The notes under the pieces: generated by a model | What the model was told of the DNA's origin: nothing | What the model saw: only the letters and a program-made list of their open reading frames with translations | Databases searched by the model: none | Part shown: positions 34,128-44,249 of the stretch, piece by piece | Layout of the letters: every line of letters starts with the position of its first letter | Position numbering within the stretch: the first letter of the stretch is position 1 | NCBI RefSeq assembly: GCF_030528505.1 | Contig: NZ_JAUMYS010000013.1 | Coordinates: 1 to 49,238 of the forward strand | Length of the DNA stretch: 49,238 nt | Reading direction: 5' to 3' | From: Tannerella sp. | GTDB taxonomy: Bacteria > Bacteroidota > Bacteroidia > Bacteroidales > Tannerellaceae | Program-made: the position numbers and the translations under genes

Positions 34128-37100
34128 TTAGAAATTCAGATTGACCCCAATCGTATAGCTGCTAACGGGTGGCAGATAAGAAAAACGTCCGTCTGCCAGA
34201 TCATAATATTCAGGGTCGATACCTTTGTTATTGGCCGTCCATGTCCACACATTGCTTGCTTGCATGACGAGTTGTGCGCGCGAGAAGAGTTTACGTCCTA
34301 TCAGCCCGGCGAAGTCATACGATAAGGTCAGCGTATTGAGTTTGACGAACGAAGCATCCTCATCCCACGAGTCGTTGTAAAGGTAGTAATTCTGCCATTT
34401 CGGATCGATGGTGCTTGACAAATACACTCTCGGGATATTCGTTGTTTTCTCGTCACCCGGATTTTTCCAGCGTTTGGACAGATCGGTGTTCAATCCGTAC
34501 GAAACCATCTCCGGTCTGGGCAGACGCATCACATGTCCTAACTGATAAGAAAAGACGGGGGTCAATGCAAAATTACGGTAGGTAAATGTAGTGATAATTC
34601 CTCCATATACCGGCGGAGTGAGACTGCCGACATATTTCAGTGCTTTTACATCGCTCATTTTCTTCTTCCATCCGACCACTTCTCCGTTGGCATCGTAGAC
34701 CTGCGGCTCACCTTTCTCCGAAAGACCGGCCCATTTGTAGCTGTAGAGATAGCTCAGCGGTTTGCCCTCGATCGGACTGCCGCCGGATACATAATATTCG
34801 GCTATTTCCTGCGGACTTTCTACTTTCTCCACACGGTTCACGTTGTAGCCGAAGTTGAACGTCATATCCCACCCGAAAGTGCCGCGTAAAATCACGCCAT
34901 TGATACGCATGTCGAGACCTCGGTTGGATACTTCGGCCGTATTGACCCGCGCTGAATTAAATCCGGTGGTCGGGTCTAATTTATAGTTGCCTAACAAATC
35001 GGAGCTGTATTTATGATACAGATCGATCGACCCCGAGAGGCGGTTGTTCAGTAAAGCAAAATCGACTCCGAAGTTCGTCACAGCCGTTTTCTCTTTCCGC
35101 AGCTGTTGGTTTTCGGGTGTGCTGATGGTCAGCATATCTTCCTGTGTATTGAAATTTTTACCGTACCTAGCCAGCGAATAGGGGCTCGACTTGCTGATGT
35201 TTCCGTTAATTCCGTACGTCAAACGCAATAAAAGATGATTCACCCACGAGATATTCTTCATATAGGCTTCTTCCGACAAGCGCCAGCTAAGTCCCGAACT
35301 CCATGTGGGGTCGTAACGGTACTTCGGATCGGTTCCGAACAAATCGGACTGATCGATACGCACACTGCCGGATACGGTATATTTTCCCTGATAGGAATAC
35401 GATCCGTTCAGAAAGACGGAGAAGAAACGGTTCTTCACTTCCGAAAACTCCGGATCCCAACGGTAAGAGTCGTAATCGCCCCGGTAATTGGCCGTATACT
35501 GCGAGAGCGAATAGGCGTCGAAGTTATTTACCGACAATGCCCGATCGTTATAGTTATAATAGCGCTCTTTGTTCTGCAGCGTAAAATCTTCGCGTACTTC
35601 GGTACCGGCAATCGCATTGATGCTGTGTTGTTCGTTGATGACGCTGTCGAACGTCAGCAAGTTGCGTTGTGTCCACGAACTCGACCAGCTTTTCGACAAA
35701 TCGAGCAGCGGCCCTTTCGGAAACTTATGCATGTATTCTTTCTTCGTCGCATCATATACCGTCCAGCTGTTGATCAGGTTTTTCAGATAATAATTATGCA
35801 AGTTGCGATAATTGCGCGCACGATCGGTACCGGCTTCATACAAGAACTTCGTGCTAATCTTCAGCCCTTTGAAAAGGGTGTATTCAAGTCCGGTATTCAA
35901 TCTGACGGACGTGTTGTTCGACGTGTTGTCGTTGTTATCGATTTCCTGCTTCAGATTATACGTCCAATCCAGAAATCCTTTGTCGTAATACCCTTGTTTG
36001 AGGTGTTCCGCCACATTCGTATAGCGGGAAATATAGTTCCCGTTCTCATCTACGTTCAACTCATAAGGCTTGCCGTGGAAAGCATACACATCAACGCCAT
36101 TGTTCGTGTTTTTCCGGAATGCGGTGTTGACACCCATCTCCAATTCCAGTCCTTTCAGCAAGGTGAGCCGGCTCTTCATATGGATGATAATCGCATGGTT
36201 GCTGTTTCCTCTTGACATCCCTTGATTTCCGGTATATCCGACCGAAGTATAATATTTGTATTTATTCGCTCCGCCAGCGATGGATAGATTAACCTGTTTC
36301 TGCACACGGCTTCGGAAGAACAGGTCCTGCTCCGAAAGATAATCGTTTTGTCTGAGCCGTTCCAGTCCTTCGTTCAACTGCGTATCGTCTATTAGTCCTT
36401 TATGCTTTTTGTAGTAAAGCTCTTCTACCCTTGAGTAACCGTTACGTTCGGCCGTGGCAGGGTTGAACCATCCTTTTCCTCGAGCAATGTATTCCGTTTC
36501 AAAGTCGATATATTCGGTGGTGGTAGGGCGTTGCAGGTAACCGAAATCCGGTTTCTCGTCGATCATAATGTTGGAGCTAATATCGAAATATGTTTTTCCG
36601 TCATTCTGCTTTCCTAATTTGGTTGTAATCACGACAACCCCGTTCGATGCGCGTATACCCCAAATCGAAGCGGCCGAAGCATCTTTGAGTACGGTAATGG
36701 TTTCGATGTCTTTCGGATTGATCGTTTCAATATCGTTGACAGGTACTCCATCGACTACGAACAGAGGCGTTTTATTGGCATAAATCGAGCTGACTCCTCG
36801 TATGTTTATCGTAGACTTGCCGACAAATACACCCGGAATGGCTCCGGCTAATCCTTGTCTGACAGATGTGGCACCGAGCTGTAACAAATCGAGTTTATCT
36901 TGTTTCACCTGCGTAAAAGAGCCGGTCGCTCTTTCTTTGGATAAGGTTTGATACCCGGTTACGACAATTTCACCCAGCATAGCTTCATCATCTTCCATCA
37001 CAATGGCAAGTTCCTTACGACCATTAACTGCAATAGATTGCGCTCTCATCCCGACGTACGACACTTCAAGCACAGCGTTCGGAGCTAAGTCGGACAAGGT

Positions 37101-37619
37101 AAAGTTTCCGTCCATATCGGTGGCAATGCCTTGTGTTGTGCCTTTGACCAGAATCGACACTCCGGGCAGAGGCTCGTTCTGTTTGTCGGTCACGCGTCCT
37201 TTTACGGTGATTCCTTTCGGTGTTTGCTGTTTCACGACAACCGCTTGCGCTTCCTTGCGATAGATGGATACTTGCCGCTCTACGACATGATATCCCAGGT
37301 CGGTGCCATGAAACAAAGCGTCCAAGACTTGATGGATATTTTCCTTGCTGCGTTTAAGACTTATTCGTCGATTCAGTTCGGACGATGCGTTATCCGCTAC
37401 AAGAAAGACATAGTCGCTCGACTTCTCGATTTCCGAGAATGCCTGCTGAATCGTTACGTCCTGCACATGGATGGATATCTCTTTTTGTTGCGAGTGTTTC
37501 GCATCTGCCGGCAAAGCCGATAAACCAAACAGGCATACTAAAAAAGTCAGTATAAAGACTCGTAATGTTCGGTTGTGTGTGTTATGTACAACACGATTTG
37601 GCGTGTAATTTTCTTTCAT
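34128..37619 (-). CDS. SusC-family TonB-dependent transporter with STN domain (cassette 2)
   Basis: A 1163-residue transporter when started at the ATG at 37619; the open frame goes 46 codons further to a GTG, but that part lacks signal features and holds a hairpin. After a signal region (about 18-41) comes an STN domain (about 45-120, with EISIHVQDVTIQQAFSEIEK), a carboxypeptidase-regulatory-like domain (about 137-210), EIVVTGYQTLSKER, the plug (about 225-335) and the barrel. The STN domain is the periplasmic signalling module that contacts FecR-type anti-sigma factors. It resembles the SusC of cassette 1 closely in the STN to plug part. A 191-nt gap with a hairpin precedes it. Confidence 0.93.
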   Translation of the reverse strand: MKENYTPNRVVHNTHNRTLRVFILTFLVCLFGLSALPADAKHSQQKEISIHVQDVTIQQAFSEIEKSSDYVFLVADNASSELNRRISLKRSKENIHQVLDALFHGTDLGYHVVERQVSIYRKEAQAVVVKQQTPKGITVKGRVTDKQNEPLPGVSILVKGTTQGIATDMDGNFTLSDLAPNAVLEVSYVGMRAQSIAVNGRKELAIVMEDDEAMLGEIVVTGYQTLSKERATGSFTQVKQDKLDLLQLGATSVRQGLAGAIPGVFVGKSTINIRGVSSIYANKTPLFVVDGVPVNDIETINPKDIETITVLKDASAASIWGIRASNGVVVITTKLGKQNDGKTYFDISSNIMIDEKPDFGYLQRPTTTEYIDFETEYIARGKGWFNPATAERNGYSRVEELYYKKHKGLIDDTQLNEGLERLRQNDYLSEQDLFFRSRVQKQVNLSIAGGANKYKYYTSVGYTGNQGMSRGNSNHAIIIHMKSRLTLLKGLELEMGVNTAFRKNTNNGVDVYAFHGKPYELNVDENGNYISRYTNVAEHLKQGYYDKGFLDWTYNLKQEIDNNDNTSNNTSVRLNTGLEYTLFKGLKISTKFLYEAGTDRARNYRNLHNYYLKNLINSWTVYDATKKEYMHKFPKGPLLDLSKSWSSSWTQRNLLTFDSVINEQHSINAIAGTEVREDFTLQNKERYYNYNDRALSVNNFDAYSLSQYTANYRGDYDSYRWDPEFSEVKNRFFSVFLNGSYSYQGKYTVSGSVRIDQSDLFGTDPKYRYDPTWSSGLSWRLSEEAYMKNISWVNHLLLRLTYGINGNISKSSPYSLARYGKNFNTQEDMLTISTPENQQLRKEKTAVTNFGVDFALLNNRLSGSIDLYHKYSSDLLGNYKLDPTTGFNSARVNTAEVSNRGLDMRINGVILRGTFGWDMTFNFGYNVNRVEKVESPQEIAEYYVSGGSPIEGKPLSYLYSYKWAGLSEKGEPQVYDANGEVVGWKKKMSDVKALKYVGSLTPPVYGGIITTFTYRNFALTPVFSYQLGHVMRLPRPEMVSYGLNTDLSKRWKNPGDEKTTNIPRVYLSSTIDPKWQNYYLYNDSWDEDASFVKLNTLTLSYDFAGLIGRKLFSRAQLVMQASNVWTWTANNKGIDPEYYDLADGRFSYLPPVSSYTIGVNLNF

Positions 37620-37744
37620 ATGTTTGTTCTTAAAAATTGATTTACCGGAGTGCGAACTCCTTTGAATAAATAAAATCGATGTGGTCCTAATGTGTTGATA
37701 TTCGGAGAATAGAAGTCGAATGTTCCGCACACAAGGCCATCTTT

Positions 37745-37789
37745 TTCCGCTTCGCACAGATTACAAAGGCCATCTGTAGCGAAGCGGAA
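37745..37789 (-). repeat. Long intercistronic hairpin between the two cassettes
   Basis: Arms of 17 nt (37745-37761, core CCGCTTCGCACAGAT) pair with 37772-37789 with a single one-base bulge. No U-run follows on either strand, so it is probably an mRNA-processing or stability element rather than a terminator. Confidence 0.65.
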
Positions 37790-37810
37790 GGGACAGTATT
37801 CACCAGTTCT

Positions 37811-39190
37811 TTATTTTGCCAGCAAACTGTCGATTAATGCAGTGGTCTCCTCTTCCGAAGGACGGGGAGCAAAAGCATTGATAATGTTGAAATCCTTATT
37901 GATAAGGATAAAACGCGGGATGCCATACAGCAGCCAGCCATCCTTCATTGCCACATCGGTAGAATGGAACTGTTCGAGCTCCTTTTTGTGTTCTTTCAGG
38001 AATGCCAGCCACGGTTCACGTGTTCTGTCGGTCGAAATGGGAACGAATACGATGTCTTTACCCGCATATTTCTGACTTACTTTCTCGAAGAAAGGAGCTT
38101 CCTGCAGGCAAGGACCGCACCATGTCGCCCACAGGTCGACGTAAATCAGCTTGCCTTTAAAGTCGGACAGTTTTTTCGCATTACCGGCAACATCCGTGAG
38201 TTCCAAGTCGATAGCCGGCTGTCCGGGCAATAACCGCATGTTTTGCGTAATTTTGGCTTCTACTTCTGTTGCGAAGTCCTTGTTCTGTACCGTCTGCAAG
38301 AACGTACGGGCTTTTTCGAGAGCTTCTTCCGATACGTCTCCCATACGGAGTTCATTGATAAGCTTGGAGCTTGCGAAGAGCTCCTGTGTACGAACGGGCA
38401 GGGTTGCTCCCTTGAACCATTTCTCATTGAGCGTCGAATCCAACTGATTGGAAAGTACGTCGCGAACAACAGCTACATCGAGCAACTCTTCCGATAGCAA
38501 CTCCTGTATCTTTGGGGAAATTTGCGGAGCAATGGAGGTTGTAAATTCATCCCATTTAACCATCATCTCATCCCTGTTTTTTACTTCGGCAAAGAGCCCC
38601 GAGTAATTCGCATAATAAATCCAACTGTTCACTACATCGGCTTTGATACGTGCGGTCTCCAGCTTTTTGAATTCATCGGATACGTTAGTTAATGCTTCCA
38701 ATTTTAACATTCGCATTTGCGCCAGGCTGTCGACAACCTTCATCGTAGATGTAAGATCTTCCTTCACGTTCTCGCCGGCTTGTAAGAACGAACCGCTTTT
38801 GGGAAACAAACGATCTTTCATATACGTGTTAGCTTCCGCTCCTTTTCCTTGGAACTCCGCCTCCGTGCTTTTGTCGGAGATTCTGAACGTCAGATCATCC
38901 CCCGGTGTAAGGTAAAGGGTATTCCGTCCGATGCTAAAATAAGATGGTTCGGTCAGTACGATTGTTGTGTCTACATTGCCCTCCGAGTCGATTTGAAGCA
39001 TGATATCCCGACTGTCGCCCAGAAGAGACGCTGCTCCGTTATAACTCATTCGTACAAAGTCTTTACCGACGTTTACAAGCTGTCCTTTGAGATGTACGGT
39101 AGCCACTGTTTCATCCTGCTTCTTGTTGGTTTGGCAGGCCACCATGCAGCCACAGAGTGCTGCAAGTCCTAAAAATTTTATCTGTTTCAT
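37811..39190 (-). CDS. TlpA-like thioredoxin-fold lipoprotein (cassette 1)
   Basis: A 459-residue lipoprotein (lipobox MVAC, Cys19). A beta-rich N-terminal domain (about 30-115) resembling DUF4369 and a helical linker (about 120-315) lead to the thioredoxin domain (about 320-455). The active site WATWCGPC has Cys358 and Cys361, and GIPRF gives the cis-proline. Such proteins act as thiol-disulfide oxidoreductases in the periplasm or, when lipidated, at the membrane surface. It follows SusD by 19 nt and so belongs to the same transcript. It differs from the cassette 2 thioredoxin in lipidation and in the CxxC dipeptide, indicating divergence after duplication. Confidence 0.9.
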   Translation of the reverse strand: MKQIKFLGLAALCGCMVACQTNKKQDETVATVHLKGQLVNVGKDFVRMSYNGAASLLGDSRDIMLQIDSEGNVDTTIVLTEPSYFSIGRNTLYLTPGDDLTFRISDKSTEAEFQGKGAEANTYMKDRLFPKSGSFLQAGENVKEDLTSTMKVVDSLAQMRMLKLEALTNVSDEFKKLETARIKADVVNSWIYYANYSGLFAEVKNRDEMMVKWDEFTTSIAPQISPKIQELLSEELLDVAVVRDVLSNQLDSTLNEKWFKGATLPVRTQELFASSKLINELRMGDVSEEALEKARTFLQTVQNKDFATEVEAKITQNMRLLPGQPAIDLELTDVAGNAKKLSDFKGKLIYVDLWATWCGPCLQEAPFFEKVSQKYAGKDIVFVPISTDRTREPWLAFLKEHKKELEQFHSTDVAMKDGWLLYGIPRFILINKDFNIINAFAPRPSEEETTALIDSLLAK

Positions 39191-39209
39191 AAATTTATAA
39201 ATGGTTTGA

Positions 39210-40607
39210 TTATCGTTTGTTCGGTGTCATATTCGGATTGAAACGCAATACGCTCGGAGGAATAGGAAGGATGTATTTCGGATCACCCGGAGCCAGCGTA
39301 TATTTTACCCCGTTTGCCTCATGTACAATGGTCTTTGCAAACCGTGGTTCACGGTTCAGACGCTTCAAGTCTATCAGGCGGTTACATCCTTGAAATACCA
39401 TTTCTCTTCTTCTTTCGTCGAGTACTTTACGTAGCGCATCTTCATCATTTTCTGCCGTCAGAGGCGTGTGATCGATGATGCGATGATCTCTCAGCTTGTT
39501 GATGTAAGAAATCGCTTGCTCCTTGTTTCCCAGACGAGCTTCACATTCGGCGGCAATCAGGTAGATTTCCGGAGTTGACACGGCCATGTTGGCATAGATA
39601 AACGGCGCCCAAAGGTCGTATTCCGTAGTGATGCTGCCGATCTGTTTCGTAAAATAAAGCAAGAATCGCTTGTCTTTTTCCTTGTCATACAAACCGATCA
39701 ATTCTTCGGAGCCGTAGACTTTGGTCGACAGTCCAAACACATAGGGAGCCAACCGGATATAAATATTTTCCGGATTCTGATCTCGCTGAGGTACATTGAT
39801 ACGACCAATATATCTCTTCGGATTCACGACTATATAAGGCTTCATGTCTAACAATGCGGCATTATGTTCGAGCGATTTCCGCGCGTTTTCGAGCGCTTTG
39901 GGATAGTCGCCCATATACAAATACATACGTGCCAATAACCCAAAACCTACAGGTTTAGAAGCTCGAAACGCATTCCGTACCGGTTTTTCAGGCAGATAGG
40001 TCGCGGCTTCATCGAGGTCTGCTTTGATCTGATCGTAGACCGCTTGTACGGTTGCCCGCTGGAGGTCCTTTTTGTTGATCTCCTGATCCAGCAATAAAGG
40101 AACACCGGGATCTGTTGCTGCCGTTGCCGGATCGTAATGATTGGCATACGCATTGACGAGAGTGAGATATTCGAAGGCACGTCCCATCAACGCTTCTGCT
40201 TTTACTTGTTTCTTGTGTTCTTCGGAAGCATCCTTGGAATCCATGACTTCCTGGATAATGACATTGTACGTGTAAATGCGATTATACGAATAGCTCCATA
40301 ACCCATCTTTTTCGCCGTCTCCGAACACTTCGGATTGGAATGAATAAAGACGCTGCAGAGGAAGTTCGAGGGTCTGGTATCCTCCGGTCACCGCATCTTT
40401 ATCCGGAAGGAAAACATCGTCGGTCATATAATTCGGATAAGAGTCCGACGATTTCATTAGTTGAGCGAAGTTGAGCAGTGTTTCGTAATGTTCGCATTTT
40501 TCGGGAATCACGACACCTTTAGGCTTGATGTCGAGAAAATCGTTACAAGACGTACATGTCAGTATGCCCAGACAGTAAACTAATACATTATAATATATCG
40601 TTTTCAT
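39210..40607 (-). CDS. SusD/RagB-family lipoprotein (cassette 1)
   Basis: A 465-residue surface lipoprotein, lipobox CTSC (Cys21), then NDFLDIKPKGVVIP. The helical region EALMGRAFEYLTLVNAYANHYDPATA (about 138-163) parallels the cassette 2 SusD. The C-terminus carries MVFQGCNRLIDLKRLNRE and ends RFNPNMTPNKR. It lies 14 nt after SusC, so the two are translated from one message. It should be the substrate-binding lid of that channel. Confidence 0.93.
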   Translation of the reverse strand: MKTIYYNVLVYCLGILTCTSCNDFLDIKPKGVVIPEKCEHYETLLNFAQLMKSSDSYPNYMTDDVFLPDKDAVTGGYQTLELPLQRLYSFQSEVFGDGEKDGLWSYSYNRIYTYNVIIQEVMDSKDASEEHKKQVKAEALMGRAFEYLTLVNAYANHYDPATAATDPGVPLLLDQEINKKDLQRATVQAVYDQIKADLDEAATYLPEKPVRNAFRASKPVGFGLLARMYLYMGDYPKALENARKSLEHNAALLDMKPYIVVNPKRYIGRINVPQRDQNPENIYIRLAPYVFGLSTKVYGSEELIGLYDKEKDKRFLLYFTKQIGSITTEYDLWAPFIYANMAVSTPEIYLIAAECEARLGNKEQAISYINKLRDHRIIDHTPLTAENDEDALRKVLDERRREMVFQGCNRLIDLKRLNREPRFAKTIVHEANGVKYTLAPGDPKYILPIPPSVLRFNPNMTPNKR

Positions 40608-40621
40608 TTGAAAAGAGAAAT

Positions 40622-43600
40622 TTAAAAGTTAAGTGATAATCCAAACGTATAGGTGGCGGGGTTGGGCAAGGTAAGCATTCCTCTGCCGTAGCCGCCGATG
40701 GCATATGCTTCGGGATCAATATCTCCGTTAGCCGCCCACCACCAGAGGTTGCTGATCTGGCAGGTTAATGCGGCACTGCTCAACGAAAAACGGTTCAAGA
40801 AACTTTTGGGCACGTTATAGGTGAGCGATACGTCCCTGAGCTTGATATAATCCGCTTTTTTGACGTGTACGTCGGCTGCGTACCACGTCTGTGCCTGTGT
40901 ATAATAAATATTCGTATTGAAAGCAGGGGCCATATTCGGAATGTTTTCGTCTCCCGGCTTTCTCCAGTGATTGATCGCCTTGCGGTTAAGGTTCGTGCCG
41001 GGGGCGCCGTTCATATAAGAAGATACGGCGTCGCGCATCACGTGACCGCCATAGAAGACGAACATGAACGAAAGGTCGAAGTTTCGGTAAGAGAAAGTGT
41101 TCTTTAACGATGCCGTATACTTGGGTATTCTGGTGCCGGAGTATACCAAGTCGTCGACGGAGCTGACATTTTTGACTTTTTTGCCTTCACGATTATATAC
41201 CAATACATTTCCATCTTTTGGGTCCAGCCCGGCATAGCGATAACTGAACAGACTGGCTATCGGCCGTCCGACCGTCTGTACATTCGTGGCAGTGTAGGAG
41301 AATACACTTTCTTGGGTGCCGGTCAAATTCGTCAGTTCATTTTGATTGTAGCTGAACATTATGTGTGTATTCCATGCGAAATGCTTATTCTCATAATTTG
41401 TACTTTGCAGAGACAGTTCGATTCCTTTGTTCACCATCGAGCCATAATTGACCATCAGGTTTTCCCAGCCGAGTGTCGGGTCTGAGTTCCGATTACCCAA
41501 CAGGTCGGAGGTGCTTTTGTGATAGAGGTCGATACTGCCGCTCAGTCGTGATTTGAACAAGTCGAAATCAAGTCCGATATTCGTTGATACGGTTTTTTCC
41601 CAGCGCAATTCCGCATTCGGCGGATACGAGATCTTCGAGCCGAAGTCGTCGACCCAGATGTTATAGCCGGTGTTGACGATATTCAGATACGGACCTACAT
41701 CTTTGGGCACATTTCCTCCTACGCCCGATGTAAGACGAAGAGTCAGGCGATTGACCCACGGCACCTCTTTCATGAACTCTTCGTTTGCCATACGCCAGCT
41801 GCCTCCCAGCGACCAAAGCGGCCTGTACTGATACTTGGGATCGGTTCCGAAAAGATTGGATTGGTCTATACGTATACTGCCTGTCAGCGCGTAACGGTCG
41901 TCGAACGTATAAGAGGCATTGCCGTAGAATGAAACAAAACGATCTTCTTTATGGATTAGCTCATTATATTCGTTATAAACCCAGTTGAACGATCCGCTGA
42001 GCGCTTCGGTACCGGTCAGAGGCTGCATAACGAGCGGGTTGATCGGCTTAATCGCCAGGCTGTTATCATCATAACCCATGTAGTAGTTTCTGGAACCGGT
42101 ATGACGTACGAGGCGTCTTTCCGCACCGCCCAACGCCGCAATCGCATGTTTGCCGAAAACACGACTGAAATTCAGCTGCGAACGCAAGGTATAGGAATAT
42201 GACTCTGTACGCGTTTCATCGAGTTGCCCGCCATCGGGAACATTCAGGGTCAGTTTTTTCTTCTGGGGGTCGTATTGTGCGGCATTGTTGATCATGTCTC
42301 TAACCATAAACGATCTGTCGGAATAATACTGATGTTTCTTGGCATGCGTATTTTCAGCCTGGTATTTCAACTCGAAGTTCAGCCCTTCCATCAGGTCGAC
42401 TTTCAGCCCCGCATGGATTCGGAAATAGTTTTCGGCATGCTGGAAAGATTCTTCCGAACGGTTGCTGATCGGATAATACGTTTGGTCTTTTAATCCGAGT
42501 GCTTTCAGACGCTCGATTTCGTACTCCGATTTGTTCTGCCTCAATGACAGTTCGTTCCCCTGCTCGTCTCGTAACATGTAATAGCTCGGATATCCCATGA
42601 TCAAATCGGCGTAATTTAGCACTCCGTTGTCGCCCGAATTACGATAAAAACTACCGTTTACCCCAACATCGGCCGAGAGCCATTTAAAGAAGTTGATGTC
42701 ATCTTTCAGGCTGAAACCTAATCGTTTATTGTCTTGAAACTTCTGGTTTCCGTATGCTTCGAGATAATTTAACGTCGCTATATAACGGTTAGTCTGTGTA
42801 CCGCCTGATAACGACAGGTTGTGCTGATGCACGAGACCGGTACGTGCGAACTCCTCTTCTATCTGCCGGCGATTATCCAGATTCCGATAAACGTTGAGCG
42901 ATTGATTCAGCTCTTCGTCTGTCAGCTCTTTGTTTTCGTGCTTATAAAGTAACTCTCTTACCGGGTTTAAGGCATACCGTTTATCTAACGAGCTGTATTT
43001 GTTATGGTAAAAATGAAATCCTTCAACTTGTAAATCGACTAATTCAGAGCTGTTCATCAGATTGAGATAACCCAGATCGGGTTTGGGCATCAGTTTCACG
43101 CTTCCGTTGTAGCTGATTCTTGTTTTACCTTCTTTTCCGCGCTTCGTTGTAATGACAATCACTCCGTTAGCCGCTCTGGCTCCGTAGATGGAACTGGCTG
43201 AAGCATCTTTCAACACGGTGATATTTTGTACATCGGCCGGATTGATGGCATTCAGATCCCCCTGATACGGCATACCGTCTACGATATACAGCGGATTTTG
43301 CTCTCCGTGAATCGTTGTAATACCGCGGATAACGATTTTATCGTCTTTTGTCGTCTTGTTAATTCCGGCTACCAGTCCCTCGATACGTGAAAGAACGTTC
43401 GTTTCAAGCTTCCCTTGCGTGTTTTTTTCGGAAACAACGGCATAAGAACCGGTGACACGTTCTTTCGACAGGGTTTGATATCCCGTGACAACAAGCTCAT
43501 TTAAAACGAGCTCGTCGTCTTCCATGACAATGTTGAGGGCTGTTCTCCCGTTTATGGCAATCGTTTGCGGCTTCATCCCTACATACGAAACTTCCAATGT

Positions 43601-44152
43601 CGCATTGGGAAGCACGTCCGACAAAACAAAGCTTCCGTCCATGTCGGTAGCAATGCCTTGTGTCGTTCCTTTGATCAGGATGGAGACACCCGGTAGCGGA
43701 TCTTCGTTTCTGTCTGTTACCTTCCCTTTGACCGTAATGACTTTGGAAGCCTGTTGTTGCACTGAGACGGCTGACGGTTTAGCTGTTTTGAGATATACCG
43801 ATACTTGGCGTTCCACGACGCGATAGCCAAGTTCTGTGTCGGAGAACAACGCATCCAACACACGGCTGAGAGGTTCTTTCTTTCGATCAATCGTTACGCG
43901 CTGATTCAGTGTAGAAGCGGCCTCGTCACCTATTAGAAACACATAGTCGCTCGATTTCTCAATTTCCGAAAAGACCTCGCGAATCGTAGCATTGCGCATG
44001 TCGACGGTAATTTCTTTCTGTTGCGAATAACGGCTTTCAGCCAGCATGCTGAATGAGCAAAGCAAGAACAGCAAAACTCCCGTCTTTGTAATGTTGATTA
44101 TTCTGCCACGCCTTTTGCGAGCAAAATAATTCGTGTCGTTTCTTTTTTTCAT
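40622..44152 (-). CDS. SusC-family TonB-dependent transporter with STN domain (cassette 1)
   Basis: A 1176-residue transporter. A basic N-terminus and hydrophobic segment (about 22-38) form the signal. An STN domain follows (about 45-121, with EITVDMRNATIREVFSEIEK), then a carboxypeptidase-regulatory-like domain (about 139-212), a TonB-box-like LNELVVTGYQ (217-226), the plug (about 230-345, with NPLYIVDGMPYQG) and the barrel ending FGLSLNF. The STN domain plus the adjacent FecR and ECF sigma genes make this a classic surface-signalling transducer. It is 97 nt after FecR; a TATTTTTG box (44225-44232, minus) in that gap may give a second promoter. Confidence 0.94.
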   Translation of the reverse strand: MKKRNDTNYFARKRRGRIINITKTGVLLFLLCSFSMLAESRYSQQKEITVDMRNATIREVFSEIEKSSDYVFLIGDEAASTLNQRVTIDRKKEPLSRVLDALFSDTELGYRVVERQVSVYLKTAKPSAVSVQQQASKVITVKGKVTDRNEDPLPGVSILIKGTTQGIATDMDGSFVLSDVLPNATLEVSYVGMKPQTIAINGRTALNIVMEDDELVLNELVVTGYQTLSKERVTGSYAVVSEKNTQGKLETNVLSRIEGLVAGINKTTKDDKIVIRGITTIHGEQNPLYIVDGMPYQGDLNAINPADVQNITVLKDASASSIYGARAANGVIVITTKRGKEGKTRISYNGSVKLMPKPDLGYLNLMNSSELVDLQVEGFHFYHNKYSSLDKRYALNPVRELLYKHENKELTDEELNQSLNVYRNLDNRRQIEEEFARTGLVHQHNLSLSGGTQTNRYIATLNYLEAYGNQKFQDNKRLGFSLKDDINFFKWLSADVGVNGSFYRNSGDNGVLNYADLIMGYPSYYMLRDEQGNELSLRQNKSEYEIERLKALGLKDQTYYPISNRSEESFQHAENYFRIHAGLKVDLMEGLNFELKYQAENTHAKKHQYYSDRSFMVRDMINNAAQYDPQKKKLTLNVPDGGQLDETRTESYSYTLRSQLNFSRVFGKHAIAALGGAERRLVRHTGSRNYYMGYDDNSLAIKPINPLVMQPLTGTEALSGSFNWVYNEYNELIHKEDRFVSFYGNASYTFDDRYALTGSIRIDQSNLFGTDPKYQYRPLWSLGGSWRMANEEFMKEVPWVNRLTLRLTSGVGGNVPKDVGPYLNIVNTGYNIWVDDFGSKISYPPNAELRWEKTVSTNIGLDFDLFKSRLSGSIDLYHKSTSDLLGNRNSDPTLGWENLMVNYGSMVNKGIELSLQSTNYENKHFAWNTHIMFSYNQNELTNLTGTQESVFSYTATNVQTVGRPIASLFSYRYAGLDPKDGNVLVYNREGKKVKNVSSVDDLVYSGTRIPKYTASLKNTFSYRNFDLSFMFVFYGGHVMRDAVSSYMNGAPGTNLNRKAINHWRKPGDENIPNMAPAFNTNIYYTQAQTWYAADVHVKKADYIKLRDVSLTYNVPKSFLNRFSLSSAALTCQISNLWWWAANGDIDPEAYAIGGYGRGMLTLPNPATYTFGLSLNF

Positions 44153-44224
44153 AGATGTTTTTTTGATGTTAGTTTGCCGGAATTATTTCCGATGAATGAT
44201 AATTTCTTTTTTACAATAACTTGC

Positions 44225-44232
44225 CAAAAATA
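44225..44232 (-). promoter_or_regulatory. Possible promoter box ahead of SusC cassette 1
   Basis: On the minus strand TATTTTTG fits TAnnTTTG in the FecR-SusC gap, about 72 nt before the SusC ATG. A promoter for the adjacent ECF factor could also lie here, but its consensus is unknown to me. Confidence 0.35.
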
Positions 44233-44249
44233 CAAAATTTCTTTTTAAT

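Noticed and set aside
35235..36215. 326-codon frame antisense to SusC of cassette 2
   Set aside because: It is a shadow of the SusC coding sequence with no recognisable domain or start context.
37620..37757. 46-residue N-terminal extension of SusC in cassette 2
   Set aside because: It begins with GTG, contains one arm of the intercistronic hairpin, and would bury the signal sequence.
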